From positions 1 through 36,180 of the forward strand of contig JALEQD010000063.1 in assembly GCA_022768655.1 (NCBI GenBank): a stretch of DNA of 36,180 nucleotides, in the 5' to 3' direction. A program made the translations under genes and the position numbers. Of the stretch, positions 24,547-33,624 are shown in pieces. Under the pieces are notes generated by a model, which made no database searches, was not told where the DNA came from, and saw nothing but the letters and a program-made list of their open reading frames with translations. The stretch's first letter is position 1. Each line of letters starts with the position of its first letter. The stretch is from Anaeroplasma sp. (GTDB lineage Bacteria > Bacillota_I > Bacilli_A > Acholeplasmatales > Anaeroplasmataceae).

Positions 24547-25914
24547 TTAAACAATATTCTTTAATTCCTTGGTATATCCTCTTGAAACAATAATAGTTTC
24601 TCCATTAGATAGATTAGCACGTAATCTACTATTTTTTTCTTTTTCGATTGATACTATTTTTTTATAATTACAAATCATTGATTTTGAACATCTAATAAAA
24701 TTTTCATTTAAGCTAGATTCTATTTGATATAGCTTTTCCTTTGATTCATAAAATGAATTTTTTGTATAAATAAATGTTTGATTATCTACTGCCTCAATAT
24801 AATAAATATCATTAAATGAAATAGAATATATTTTATTGTCCTTATATCCTGATATTTTATCTACTACCTTATCTAGTTCTTTTACAACCTCGGCAAATGA
24901 TTCATATTCCTTATCAAATTCTATATTTCTTCTATTTAATACTAGCTTATAATTTGTATAATTATAATCATATATATTATTTAGTTTTAAGCTAACAAAT
25001 TTATCATAATCATTTTTCTTTTCAAAAACAATACTAACTGTTTTATCCTTAGAATAAAAACATTTACCATTTAGATTACATAAATTATTTTCAACATATG
25101 ATTCAAATAATTTTTGTGATTCTTCTTCACCTATGATAGATGATAATGATTCACTATTAACTAAGGTTACATTACAAATGTAGAATAATTTATTTTTTTC
25201 AATAAATTCTTCAATCATTATTTCAAATGCATTTCTATCAAAAACAAGACCTTTACCATCTGCTAAAAACTTATCAGAATTTTCAAATGACATATAAATA
25301 AATTGAGTCATAAGCACAATTGCTAGACTTGATAACAACCATGTAGGATTAAAATATTGAATTATCGTAATTATTACCCATGATGAAATTGCAAGTAAAA
25401 TCATGATTTTTTCATATTTTGTAAATCTTTTATTATATTTGATAATAAAAATTATAGATAATACAATATATATTACTACAAATGTATATATTGTATTAGC
25501 CATAAATCCATAAGAATAATATCCATCTAATCCAACATAATATTCTAAATCACCAAAAATAATTAATAATACTGTTATGATTATGGGTATTATTCTAATT
25601 ATTAATTCTTTTTTACTATATTTTTTTTGTTTTCTAGCTCTAGAATCTATATATAAAAATAACATCATGACAATTATATCTATTGACCCTATAAATAATT
25701 GGTGAACAAACCTATTAAACCAAGCAGGTACTGTATCTAGATGTGTTATAGTATATAATGTAAAAAATTCTACTATTATATTAAATAATCCAAAAACAAT
25801 AAAACAGGTAAAAAACCTAGTTGATCTTAAAGGTAATCTTTTATGTATAAAAAAATTAATCGTTATAACAAGCATCATACATAAGGATGCGATTTGAATT
25901 CCATGCTCAATCAT
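24547..25914 (-). CDS. Membrane-bound LytTR transcription regulator (7TM, degenerate GGDEF, LytTR)
   Basis: 455 residues. Seven membrane helices fill the first ~210 residues. A middle part (about 218-345) opens like a GGDEF domain (GLVFDRNAFEIMIEEFIEKN), but the GGDEF site is replaced (YSKDKTVSIVF), so it cannot be an active diguanylate cyclase. The last ~95 residues are a LytTR DNA-binding domain (ISFNDIYYIEAVDNQTFIYT, FIRCSKSMICNYKKI, LSNGETIIVSRGY). Signal sensing and DNA binding thus lie in one protein with no kinase or receiver. GGGGAG lies 9 nt before ATG. It follows the flippase by 33 bp, probably as the last gene of the polysaccharide operon, and faces a repeat pair upstream of the ABC operon. 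Confidence 0.85.
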   Translation of the reverse strand: MIEHGIQIASLCMMLVITINFFIHKRLPLRSTRFFTCFIVFGLFNIIVEFFTLYTITHLDTVPAWFNRFVHQLFIGSIDIIVMMLFLYIDSRARKQKKYSKKELIIRIIPIIITVLLIIFGDLEYYVGLDGYYSYGFMANTIYTFVVIYIVLSIIFIIKYNKRFTKYEKIMILLAISSWVIITIIQYFNPTWLLSSLAIVLMTQFIYMSFENSDKFLADGKGLVFDRNAFEIMIEEFIEKNKLFYICNVTLVNSESLSSIIGEEESQKLFESYVENNLCNLNGKCFYSKDKTVSIVFEKKNDYDKFVSLKLNNIYDYNYTNYKLVLNRRNIEFDKEYESFAEVVKELDKVVDKISGYKDNKIYSISFNDIYYIEAVDNQTFIYTKNSFYESKEKLYQIESSLNENFIRCSKSMICNYKKIVSIEKEKNSRLRANLSNGETIIVSRGYTKELKNIV

Positions 25915-25947
25915 ACTACAATACTCCCCATTGTATTTTTTTAATTG

Positions 25948-27357
25948 TCATTTACGTTTAATAATAGAATTTAATATTTTTAATATAATTTCATGATAAA
26001 AAGCAAACATTAAAATAATTAGTACAAAAATATAAACAATAAAGCCTAACCATACATTAAGTAAAAATGATGTTAAATAAAATGCTAGAGTTAAAATAAA
26101 TAAGAAGCTTATATTTTTAATTGGATTTGCCTTATATTCTTTTACAAAGAAGAATTCTGATAAGAAATACCATAAAAATAAGGATATAACAGAAGCTATT
26201 GAAATATACATTGGTTCTTTTAATAATACTATAGCAAGTATATTTAAAATAATAGCACATATTAAAATAATCAGACTTTTAATAAAAAATGATAAATTTT
26301 TATTTGCAACCTTGTAATAATTTTGCATAACAACTGTTATGCAAGATGATACTGCAAGGCCTGGAAGTATTATTTTAAAAATCAATAAAGAATCAATATA
26401 TTTTTCTAAATACCATCTTATAAATGCATCAAGTGGAAAATATAATGCTAGACCACCAAATACAACCATAAGCATCAAAGCTATTGCCTTATTATAATTA
26501 TCCTTTACTTTGTCGCCATTCATTTTCTTTAGCATTGGATATAAAACCATTGATACTGCAGTTATAAATGTATTTGCGATAGAAAAAAGGCTGTATGCAA
26601 ATGAATAAAATGCATATATATTTGTATCATATAATCTTTCAACAAATATACGATCACAGCTTAATATTAGTGTTGATACTAAATTTGCGATTAATAGTGG
26701 AAGTCCTAGCTTAATTAGTGATATGATTTCATCCTTTTCACTTCTTATGCTGTTAGATTTGCCAAATATTATTTCTTTATATTTAATAAAATAATATAAA
26801 AGTAAAATGTAATTAGTTGAAACAACAATAATAATATAAATAAAATAATTTGCATTAGGAATAATATATATTAATCCTACACCAATTAAGGTTAATATAC
26901 TCCAAAATATATTAAAAATTGATAATATATTAAACTGACTTGAAAGCTGTGAAACAGATGCAAAATATGTAAGTAGCTGTTGAGCAGTTAGATTAACTGC
27001 GATACTTATAAATATAATCTTTGATTCACCCTTAAAAAAGAAAAATGATACTACAAAGATAATAACAGATATGATTAGCTGTAAATAAAATAATGCCTTT
27101 ATATAGCATCTAAATTTATTTCTATCTAATTCATTATAATCCTTACCACCATATTTCAAATATATACCATCTATTAATCCTAAGGAAAATAAACCTATAT
27201 ATGTCATATATAGGGTATATGTTTTATAATAACCATAATCCTCAATAGATAAAAACTTAGGAATAACTAGTCCAATTGCCATACCGGCAACAAGCCTAAT
27301 AATATTACTTATTGTAACAATAAGTATATTTTTGGTAAATCTTTTACCCTCTTCCAT
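25948..27357 (-). CDS. Polysaccharide flippase (Wzx/PST family)
   Basis: Moves undecaprenyl-linked sugar repeat units across the membrane. 469 residues with 12-14 predicted helices and the family-type start KNILIVTISNIIRLVAGMAIGLVIPKF cut into TM1, then SIEDYGYYKTYTLY, a pattern common in PST/MATE-like exporters. A frame opens at 27378, overlapping the stop of the upstream glycosyltransferase, but AGGAGGTG ends about 6 nt before ATG 27357, which is chosen. It sits at the end of the cluster of sugar transferases. Confidence 0.88.
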   Translation of the reverse strand: MEEGKRFTKNILIVTISNIIRLVAGMAIGLVIPKFLSIEDYGYYKTYTLYMTYIGLFSLGLIDGIYLKYGGKDYNELDRNKFRCYIKALFYLQLIISVIIFVVSFFFFKGESKIIFISIAVNLTAQQLLTYFASVSQLSSQFNILSIFNIFWSILTLIGVGLIYIIPNANYFIYIIIVVSTNYILLLYYFIKYKEIIFGKSNSIRSEKDEIISLIKLGLPLLIANLVSTLILSCDRIFVERLYDTNIYAFYSFAYSLFSIANTFITAVSMVLYPMLKKMNGDKVKDNYNKAIALMLMVVFGGLALYFPLDAFIRWYLEKYIDSLLIFKIILPGLAVSSCITVVMQNYYKVANKNLSFFIKSLIILICAIILNILAIVLLKEPMYISIASVISLFLWYFLSEFFFVKEYKANPIKNISFLFILTLAFYLTSFLLNVWLGFIVYIFVLIILMFAFYHEIILKILNSIIKRK

Positions 27358-27377
27358 AGCTTCACCTCCTAAGCTCA

Positions 27378-28469
27378 TTATCTTTTAGATATTACATCCT
27401 CAAATATTTCTAAATGTCTTTTAGCCATTTTTTCAATTGTGTATTCCTTACTAATATTAATCGCATTAGTCTGCATTTCATAATATTTATCATATGGTAA
27501 TGTCAATATGTTTTTTATGCAATCTACATATTTATCAATATCTAATACATCAACCATTTCACCACAGCCTGCAAGCATTTCATGGCATGCAAGGCACATA
27601 TTTGATGATACAACAGGTAATCCTTTCGCAAGTGCCTCATTTATCACCAATCCCCATTGATCTTCTCTTGTTGGAAGTAAAAATACATCTGATGCTAAAT
27701 AATATTCCTCTAAGCTTTTTTTATCCAAAAAGCTTATAGTTTTTATATTTAAGCCCATAGATTCTTTTAATTTAATATATTCATCACTTAAATTACCACC
27801 AATCATAACAAGCTCATATTCTTCTAGCTTAGAATAAATTTGAAATAATAGATCAATTCCTTTTCTATGAACAAACTGACCAACAAACAATATTGTTTTT
27901 TTCTTTAAGCCAAGCTTTTCTTTTAATTTTGTCTTTTCTTCAATTGTAATTGGTTTATCTATTACATAGGATGAATGAATCGATGTAAATGGATAAATAT
28001 AATTATTCATACCACCATAATATTTATTTACATCAACACTATAATCACCTGTAGTGACTAAAAATTCAGAATTAGAAAACATTTTTCTTTTAAGCTTTAA
28101 TTTGAATTTATTTTCATTTTCATGCTTAAAAATACCATCAATACTTAATCCATATGGTATTTTATGCTTAATACAATATCTTGATGAAATAATGGAATTA
28201 ATAGTATGATAATTACCAAATAAAACAATATCATATTTATCCTTCAAATATTTTTTGGCTTCAAATGAAATAACTGCATCATCACCATACTCTATGCCCT
28301 TTAAAAAATGATATTTGAAATTTTTAAAATTATTACTCATCCATTCATCATTTCTTGATTTAGCATTATTTCTTTCAAATAATACTGTTAAATCAACATA
28401 TTTACCAATTTCATTAAAGAAATCTACTCTATATGGAGATGGTACATTAGTTATAAATAAAACTTTCAT
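27378..28469 (-). CDS. Glycosyltransferase, GT4-type
   Basis: 363 residues, cytoplasmic, two Rossmann-like halves (GT-B). The N-terminus MKVLFITNVPSPYRVDFFNEI is typical of the WcaI/PimB-like GT4 branch. The C-terminal half shows ILFVGQFVHRKGIDLL (R-x-x-x-K-G, binds the nucleotide sugar phosphates) and the E-x7-E region EDQWGLVINEALAKGLPVVSS. Sugar and acceptor unknown. Its ATG overlaps the preceding gene's TGA by 4 nt (ATGA). Confidence 0.88.
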   Translation of the reverse strand: MKVLFITNVPSPYRVDFFNEIGKYVDLTVLFERNNAKSRNDEWMSNNFKNFKYHFLKGIEYGDDAVISFEAKKYLKDKYDIVLFGNYHTINSIISSRYCIKHKIPYGLSIDGIFKHENENKFKLKLKRKMFSNSEFLVTTGDYSVDVNKYYGGMNNYIYPFTSIHSSYVIDKPITIEEKTKLKEKLGLKKKTILFVGQFVHRKGIDLLFQIYSKLEEYELVMIGGNLSDEYIKLKESMGLNIKTISFLDKKSLEEYYLASDVFLLPTREDQWGLVINEALAKGLPVVSSNMCLACHEMLAGCGEMVDVLDIDKYVDCIKNILTLPYDKYYEMQTNAINISKEYTIEKMAKRHLEIFEDVISKR

Positions 28470-29497
28470 ATTTTTTCCTTTATGCTATCAAATATTATTT
28501 TTGATACATTAAACCATGTATATTTAGAAAGTATTTCATTTCTTTCATCTTCTGTAATAATTTTAGATTCCTTTAACAATGGTTTAATTGTATTAACATT
28601 ATTTGGATCGCAATAGCTTACATAATCGCCATAGCATTCCCTAAACACTTCTATGTCAGATAGAATTATTCTCTTACAGCCACAAGCTATTGCCTCAAGT
28701 GGTGGAATACCAAAGCCCTCATAAAAGCTTGGTAAAATAAATGCCTCACATTTACTATATAAATAATTAATATCCTTATCACCTAAATACCCTGTAAAAA
28801 TAACATTATCAAGGCTTTCTAAGCTTTCATCTGAATAAATATTACCAGCACCACCAGTAATAACAAACAAATATTCTGGATTTTGTTTTGCAGCATCAAT
28901 TATGTAATTTAAATTTTTTGTTTTGTTCATACTTCCAACAGTAAAAAAATATGGTCTATCAAATTTTAATTTTTGATTATCAATATCTACTACTTCTTTT
29001 TCTCTTACACCATTTGATGTTACTACTACATTTTTTACATTATAGTAATCCTCTATTCTTTTTTTTGAAAAGTTAGATACTGTAAATATAGGATCATATC
29101 TTTTTATATTTCGTTTTGTTATATACTTAACAACAAATCGATATAAAAAGCTATAAAATTCTTTATTATCTATTAAATTTAGATCATGTATTGTACAAGC
29201 ACCCGGAAATTTTATTGGTGCTAAATTACACAAATTCAATAATATTTTACCTTTATTTTTCTTTATATATTTTGGAAGTGTAAATTGCTCAAAGTAATAT
29301 CCACTTCCTTTTATTTTTACATATTTAACATGCTTATAATCTAAAGGAATTACTGCATCCTTAGGACATACAACTAAAAAGCTGTAATCTTTATAAATGG
29401 AATTATTTTCAAATTCATAAACTATTTCTCTGGCATATCTTTGTACACCTGTTAATTTTTGAGATAAATATTTACCATTTATATAAATTGTATTCAA
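28466..29497 (-). CDS. Glycosyltransferase, GT4-type (mannosyltransferase-like)
   Basis: 343 residues. The N-terminus has ING.YLSQKLTGVQRYAREI, typical of GT4 enzymes such as mannosyl/rhamnosyl transferases of O-antigen loci. The C-terminal half has FTVGSMNKTKNL, GYLGDKDINYLYSKCEAF and LPSFYEGFGIPPLEAIACG, with the conserved E-G-F-G-x-x-x-x-E. The start is a TTG at 29497, preceded by GGAGG 7 nt away. That ribosome site lies within the last codons and stop of the upstream polymerase gene (E-V-stop), so the two are translationally linked. Sugar unknown. Confidence 0.88.
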   Translation of the reverse strand: MNTIYINGKYLSQKLTGVQRYAREIVYEFENNSIYKDYSFLVVCPKDAVIPLDYKHVKYVKIKGSGYYFEQFTLPKYIKKNKGKILLNLCNLAPIKFPGACTIHDLNLIDNKEFYSFLYRFVVKYITKRNIKRYDPIFTVSNFSKKRIEDYYNVKNVVVTSNGVREKEVVDIDNQKLKFDRPYFFTVGSMNKTKNLNYIIDAAKQNPEYLFVITGGAGNIYSDESLESLDNVIFTGYLGDKDINYLYSKCEAFILPSFYEGFGIPPLEAIACGCKRIILSDIEVFRECYGDYVSYCDPNNVNTIKPLLKESKIITEDERNEILSKYTWFNVSKIIFDSIKEKI

Positions 29498-29499
29498 GC

Positions 29500-32274
29500 T
29501 TACACCTCCAGTAATTCATTTTTTATATTATATTTTTTAGATAATTGCTTTTTCAAAAAGCCATCCTTTGCATCAATATAAATATCTTTTGCTTGCATAT
29601 TTATAGATAATAATGCAAGTAATACACTATTATTAGGACTAATTACATTTATTTTATCGATACCATATTTTTTCATAAATACAATTAAAATAACAACAAT
29701 ATAAATATATCCTTTATTATAATAAATTTCAACATTATCCTTTACTTCTTTTTTAGAATTTTTTGAAGTAACAAGAATAATATTTTTTTGATTATTATCT
29801 AATGTAGCCATTTCTATTTCGGGTACAATATGTAATATTACTCTATCATTTAATAGTTCATCTTTAATTTTACCATCTATCATATATTTATCACTTAATG
29901 ATGATATAAATAAAATTGGTATAAAGAAAGCTGTTGAATAGCTCATTAAGGTTGCTTCAAACATTGAGAATATAAAATATGTAATTAAAACAGCTAAATA
30001 TTTTGTATTATTACTCTTTACCACTTTAATTGCTGTGATTGTATACAATAATGCATATACACCATATGTTATAAAGCCTTCATAGAAAATAACATTCATA
30101 TATAAGTTATCAATTATCAAATTAAATTCAGGAATACCCCTTAAAGTTACCCAATCATAGTGTATAAATCCATCGTGAATCAATGTTAATCTTCCACTTA
30201 ATATATCATTAAGTTTATTTCCAACATATCCAAATCTTATTGCCATTAGATATGTCGCAGCAGTAAAACCAATAAATAAGAAAGAAAATATATAACGCCA
30301 TCTTCCTTTTAATTTAATAAAATCAGATAAAGTATCTAAAATTATTAGTATGAATAATGTAATGCACCCAGTTCTAGAATGTGTATAATAATAGCATCCA
30401 TATACTAAAATAATACCAAATATTCTTGCAGTCCAACTAGGCTTGTTATATAAAATATAGCATGATATGCCAACAAACAAGAATAAAGATACTGTATTTG
30501 GATGTCCAAATCCTAATGAATTTCTCTTTGTTTCAGTAGGTTCAAAATCTCCAATATTCCATATATAGAAAACATCATTTTTAAGTGTTCCAAAAGCACA
30601 TAGTAGTAATGTTACTATAAACATAATAGTAATAGATATATACATTGACCTACAATACTCTTTTGGTCCCTTTTTCACAAAGCATGCACCCAAAGCTAAA
30701 AGCATAATAAATACATAATCTTTTGAAGCCCATGCAGCAAGAAGAGCTAGAATTGAATATAATATAAATTTCAGATAATTTATACTATTTCTGGTATTAA
30801 TCAAAAAGTAAATACCACAGAAAAAAATAAATACCAGAACAAAAATAGAATTAATAATATTAAAACTAGAGTCACCAACATACAATGTATAAAATTTAAA
30901 TCCAATCAAATAGAATGTTAAAAGCTCCGGTATATTAGAAATAATATATGAATAAATAGTTGAAATCACTTGTTTAAAAGATAAACCACCATTATTTTTC
31001 ATATAAGATAATTTATTAACTAAAAATAAAATACAACCTGATAAAAGTATCAAAAATAATAATGGAATAATTATATACTTAGCATACCCAGATACTTCAA
31101 CCATAAAAGTATCAAATGTTTTTTGAGTTTCTTCTACCTTCGAAAAGAAATATTTAAATTCTATTGGTAATTCATTTGATTCGTATGAGAATACATGTCC
31201 TTCTTTCTTCAAATTTAAAATAGTAAAATTAACGAAAGGTACATCATCACATAATATCAAATCAACTTTAACATTTTCGATATTTTGATAGTTTTTCTTA
31301 TTTAAATTAAAATTAAATTCATATAAAGGATATTCATATCTACTATCCATACCAGTTACTGAATTATAACTAATCACAAATTCATTAACATTTTGAGGGA
31401 TAGATATATTATAAATTAATAATCTTTTTTCATTTACTATATCATCTAATGAAATTGAATTTAATCCAATATTGTCAAATTTATTTAATATTTCGTTTTC
31501 TAAAACCACTAAAGCATCATCTATATCTACATCATCATATTTAGATAATAAATAAGAAAATAGCTCAGTTGAATTTGAAAATATTACTTTATTTTGAATA
31601 GATGATAGTTGAAAATCTATTTCTTCTTTAGATATAATAAATGATTTTTCTTCAATTGTAGGAACTAATAATGCATCATTATTAAAACTATCATCAAGAT
31701 TATCAATTTCTTTTTTTGTTAAATTCTTATATGCTAGGTTAGAAGTAATTAATCCATATCTATTTATAGCCTCATAATCTATTCCAACCATTAAATCTTC
31801 TTGATAATCATATTCGTAAAAATAGAATAAACTATCAGAATAATTTGACAAATATTTATTATCTAATAAATAATTATATGAATTTTTTATTAAATCAGTT
31901 TCTAAAAAATTATTCTTTGATGGACCATAGTATTCTTTATATGATAAATTTGTATTAAAACTTCTTTGAACCTTTGATTGAAAGTCAGAAGAATTACTTC
32001 TTAAGGATACGAAAAATGGAACAATAGCGTTAATATCATTATTATGTTCAAATCCGTATTTAGCTTCTACACTACCAAGCATAGCATCATCTGCACTTTT
32101 TCCTTCTGAATAATCAAATTTTAATCTTAATTCTTTTACATCAACCTCTTCAGAAAAAATAACATCTGGATTATAATCTCTGGTTCTTGTTTCAAATATA
32201 TATGGATTAGCAGATAGCCACGCAGCAAAAAAAACTAATAAAAACAAAACAATTAAATAAAACTTCCTTTTCAT
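29500..32274 (-). CDS. Large Wzy-like polysaccharide polymerase with an extracellular N-domain and cytoplasmic C-domain
   Basis: 924 residues, about twice the size of normal polymerases. Order: TM helix (about 5-24); a soluble part of about 370 residues, predicted outside, no recognised family; TM helix (about 398-418); then about a dozen helices with Wzy/O-antigen-ligase landmarks SLGFGHPNTVSLFLFV and YYYTHSRTGCITLFI (about 590-660) and a large loop with SGRLTLIHDG; finally about 115 cytoplasmic residues starting DRVILHIVPEIEMATLD. That tail resembles the first part of a GT4 transferase but has no catalytic half. The TM-ectodomain-TM start is topologically like Wzz chain-length regulators, without clear sequence match. 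GAGGAGG lies 7 nt before ATG; the start overlaps the upstream stop by 4 nt. Confidence 0.78.
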   Translation of the reverse strand: MKRKFYLIVLFLLVFFAAWLSANPYIFETRTRDYNPDVIFSEEVDVKELRLKFDYSEGKSADDAMLGSVEAKYGFEHNNDINAIVPFFVSLRSNSSDFQSKVQRSFNTNLSYKEYYGPSKNNFLETDLIKNSYNYLLDNKYLSNYSDSLFYFYEYDYQEDLMVGIDYEAINRYGLITSNLAYKNLTKKEIDNLDDSFNNDALLVPTIEEKSFIISKEEIDFQLSSIQNKVIFSNSTELFSYLLSKYDDVDIDDALVVLENEILNKFDNIGLNSISLDDIVNEKRLLIYNISIPQNVNEFVISYNSVTGMDSRYEYPLYEFNFNLNKKNYQNIENVKVDLILCDDVPFVNFTILNLKKEGHVFSYESNELPIEFKYFFSKVEETQKTFDTFMVEVSGYAKYIIIPLLFLILLSGCILFLVNKLSYMKNNGGLSFKQVISTIYSYIISNIPELLTFYLIGFKFYTLYVGDSSFNIINSIFVLVFIFFCGIYFLINTRNSINYLKFILYSILALLAAWASKDYVFIMLLALGACFVKKGPKEYCRSMYISITIMFIVTLLLCAFGTLKNDVFYIWNIGDFEPTETKRNSLGFGHPNTVSLFLFVGISCYILYNKPSWTARIFGIILVYGCYYYTHSRTGCITLFILIILDTLSDFIKLKGRWRYIFSFLFIGFTAATYLMAIRFGYVGNKLNDILSGRLTLIHDGFIHYDWVTLRGIPEFNLIIDNLYMNVIFYEGFITYGVYALLYTITAIKVVKSNNTKYLAVLITYFIFSMFEATLMSYSTAFFIPILFISSLSDKYMIDGKIKDELLNDRVILHIVPEIEMATLDNNQKNIILVTSKNSKKEVKDNVEIYYNKGYIYIVVILIVFMKKYGIDKINVISPNNSVLLALLSINMQAKDIYIDAKDGFLKKQLSKKYNIKNELLEV

Positions 32275-33560
32275 ATTGAAGCCTCCTCTTCTTTATTAGT
32301 TTTTTCAATTATTGCCAATATAATCATTAAAATCATCATAAAATAGTACATATGGTATGTATTATCTATTAATCCATAAATATCTATAACAATAAAGCCT
32401 ATTAATAGCATGCTATTTAATATATTTTTATTTTTAATAACAAATAGATATTTTTGATATAAATGAATAATTAAAACAATAAGACCAACAATACCTACAC
32501 ATGCCAAAGTTTCATATAAAGTAGAATGACAAACTATAACAGCATCCTTTATATCAACATCAAATGGCATACCAGCTCCAAATAAAAAATATAAGGGATT
32601 ACGTTTTATAATTGATAATGCTTTTTCATATAGTTCAAATCTACCATTGTCATCGATTGCATCAATCGCATGCTTTAAAACCCAATCATATTTGATGTAA
32701 ACGAATGCAATTATTGCAAGTATTCCTGAAGATAATGCAATGTAAAATATTTTCTTGTAGCCTTTTTTCCATAAAAAATATAAAGATAAAAAGCATCCTT
32801 CAGCAAGTGCGAACATATAAGCACCACGACTTAGGGTTGCTAAAACCCCAACCATTGAAAGAATTAAAACAAATAAATCATATAAACATTCTTTCTTTAA
32901 AAAATTTTTGTAAAGTCTATAAAAAGTAAATGGTAAAGCAAGAATTAACATAATTCCAGCCTCATTACAGATTCCCCATCCTAGTGTATAAATGTCACGG
33001 AAATTCCCTGTTGTTGAAGCTATTCTTAATATTGAAAGAATACCTTCAAGAGAAAGTAAAATACTTAAGCCTTCCATTGACATTGCTAATTCTTCTTTAA
33101 TATCTTTTTTAACAGAACAAACAATAAAGATATATATTACAAAATAGCCAGACCATGCTAAATACAAAAAAATATAACTAAATTCTTTTGCACCACTCCA
33201 AAAAATTGGGATAAAAAATAATATTGCCATTATAAGTATAGGTATTCCGAATTTACCAAGTGTAAATTTAACCTTATTACGTATCAAATATACTAAAATT
33301 ACAGCTACTAAAAGTATTACACCAACAATTGTACCTATTGATATATTTGTTGTTGCGGCAACAGTACCATTAACAAAAATAAAGTTTATAAAGAATGGAA
33401 GGGCAAGTTTTATATCATTAGAAATAAATAATACTATAGCACATAAAATCATCATTATTCCGAGTGAAAACATTCCACCATATCCCCACAACAATGATGA
33501 TATTAAAGCAATTAAAAACGTATATATTAAATAATGTTTTCTATTTTTTACTATATTCAT
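32271..33560 (-). CDS. O-antigen ligase/polymerase-family membrane protein (Wzy_C type)
   Basis: 429 residues, about 11 membrane helices. The landmark is the helix VLATLSRGAYMFALAEG followed by a large outer loop (NGRFELYEKALSIIKRNPLYFLFGAG and H-S-T-L-Y-E-T), the Wzy_C/WaaL pattern in which Arg and His residues act on the lipid-linked sugar. It could be the polymerase or the ligase that moves the finished chain to its carrier. A TTG-started frame opens at 33578, but GGGAGG lies 6 nt before ATG 33560. A hairpin separates it from the upstream transferase. Confidence 0.82.
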   Translation of the reverse strand: MNIVKNRKHYLIYTFLIALISSLLWGYGGMFSLGIMMILCAIVLFISNDIKLALPFFINFIFVNGTVAATTNISIGTIVGVILLVAVILVYLIRNKVKFTLGKFGIPILIMAILFFIPIFWSGAKEFSYIFLYLAWSGYFVIYIFIVCSVKKDIKEELAMSMEGLSILLSLEGILSILRIASTTGNFRDIYTLGWGICNEAGIMLILALPFTFYRLYKNFLKKECLYDLFVLILSMVGVLATLSRGAYMFALAEGCFLSLYFLWKKGYKKIFYIALSSGILAIIAFVYIKYDWVLKHAIDAIDDNGRFELYEKALSIIKRNPLYFLFGAGMPFDVDIKDAVIVCHSTLYETLACVGIVGLIVLIIHLYQKYLFVIKNKNILNSMLLIGFIVIDIYGLIDNTYHMYYFMMILMIILAIIEKTNKEEEASI

Positions 33561-33598
33561 TATTGCCTCCCAGTACAACGTAAATTCATATAGTTTAA

Positions 33599-33624
33599 AA
33601 GAAACTTCAGCCTTGAAGTTTCTT
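33599..33624. terminator. Strong hairpin inside the polysaccharide cluster, weak terminator or processing site
   Basis: Perfect 11-bp stem AAGAAACTTCA/TGAAGTTTCTT (33599-33609 and 33614-33624), 4-nt loop, starting within the stop codon of the upstream glycosyltransferase. On the minus strand only TTTAAAC follows, so the T tract is poor. No promoter is evident in the ~40 bp before the next gene, so at least part of the transcripts must read through. Confidence 0.5.
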
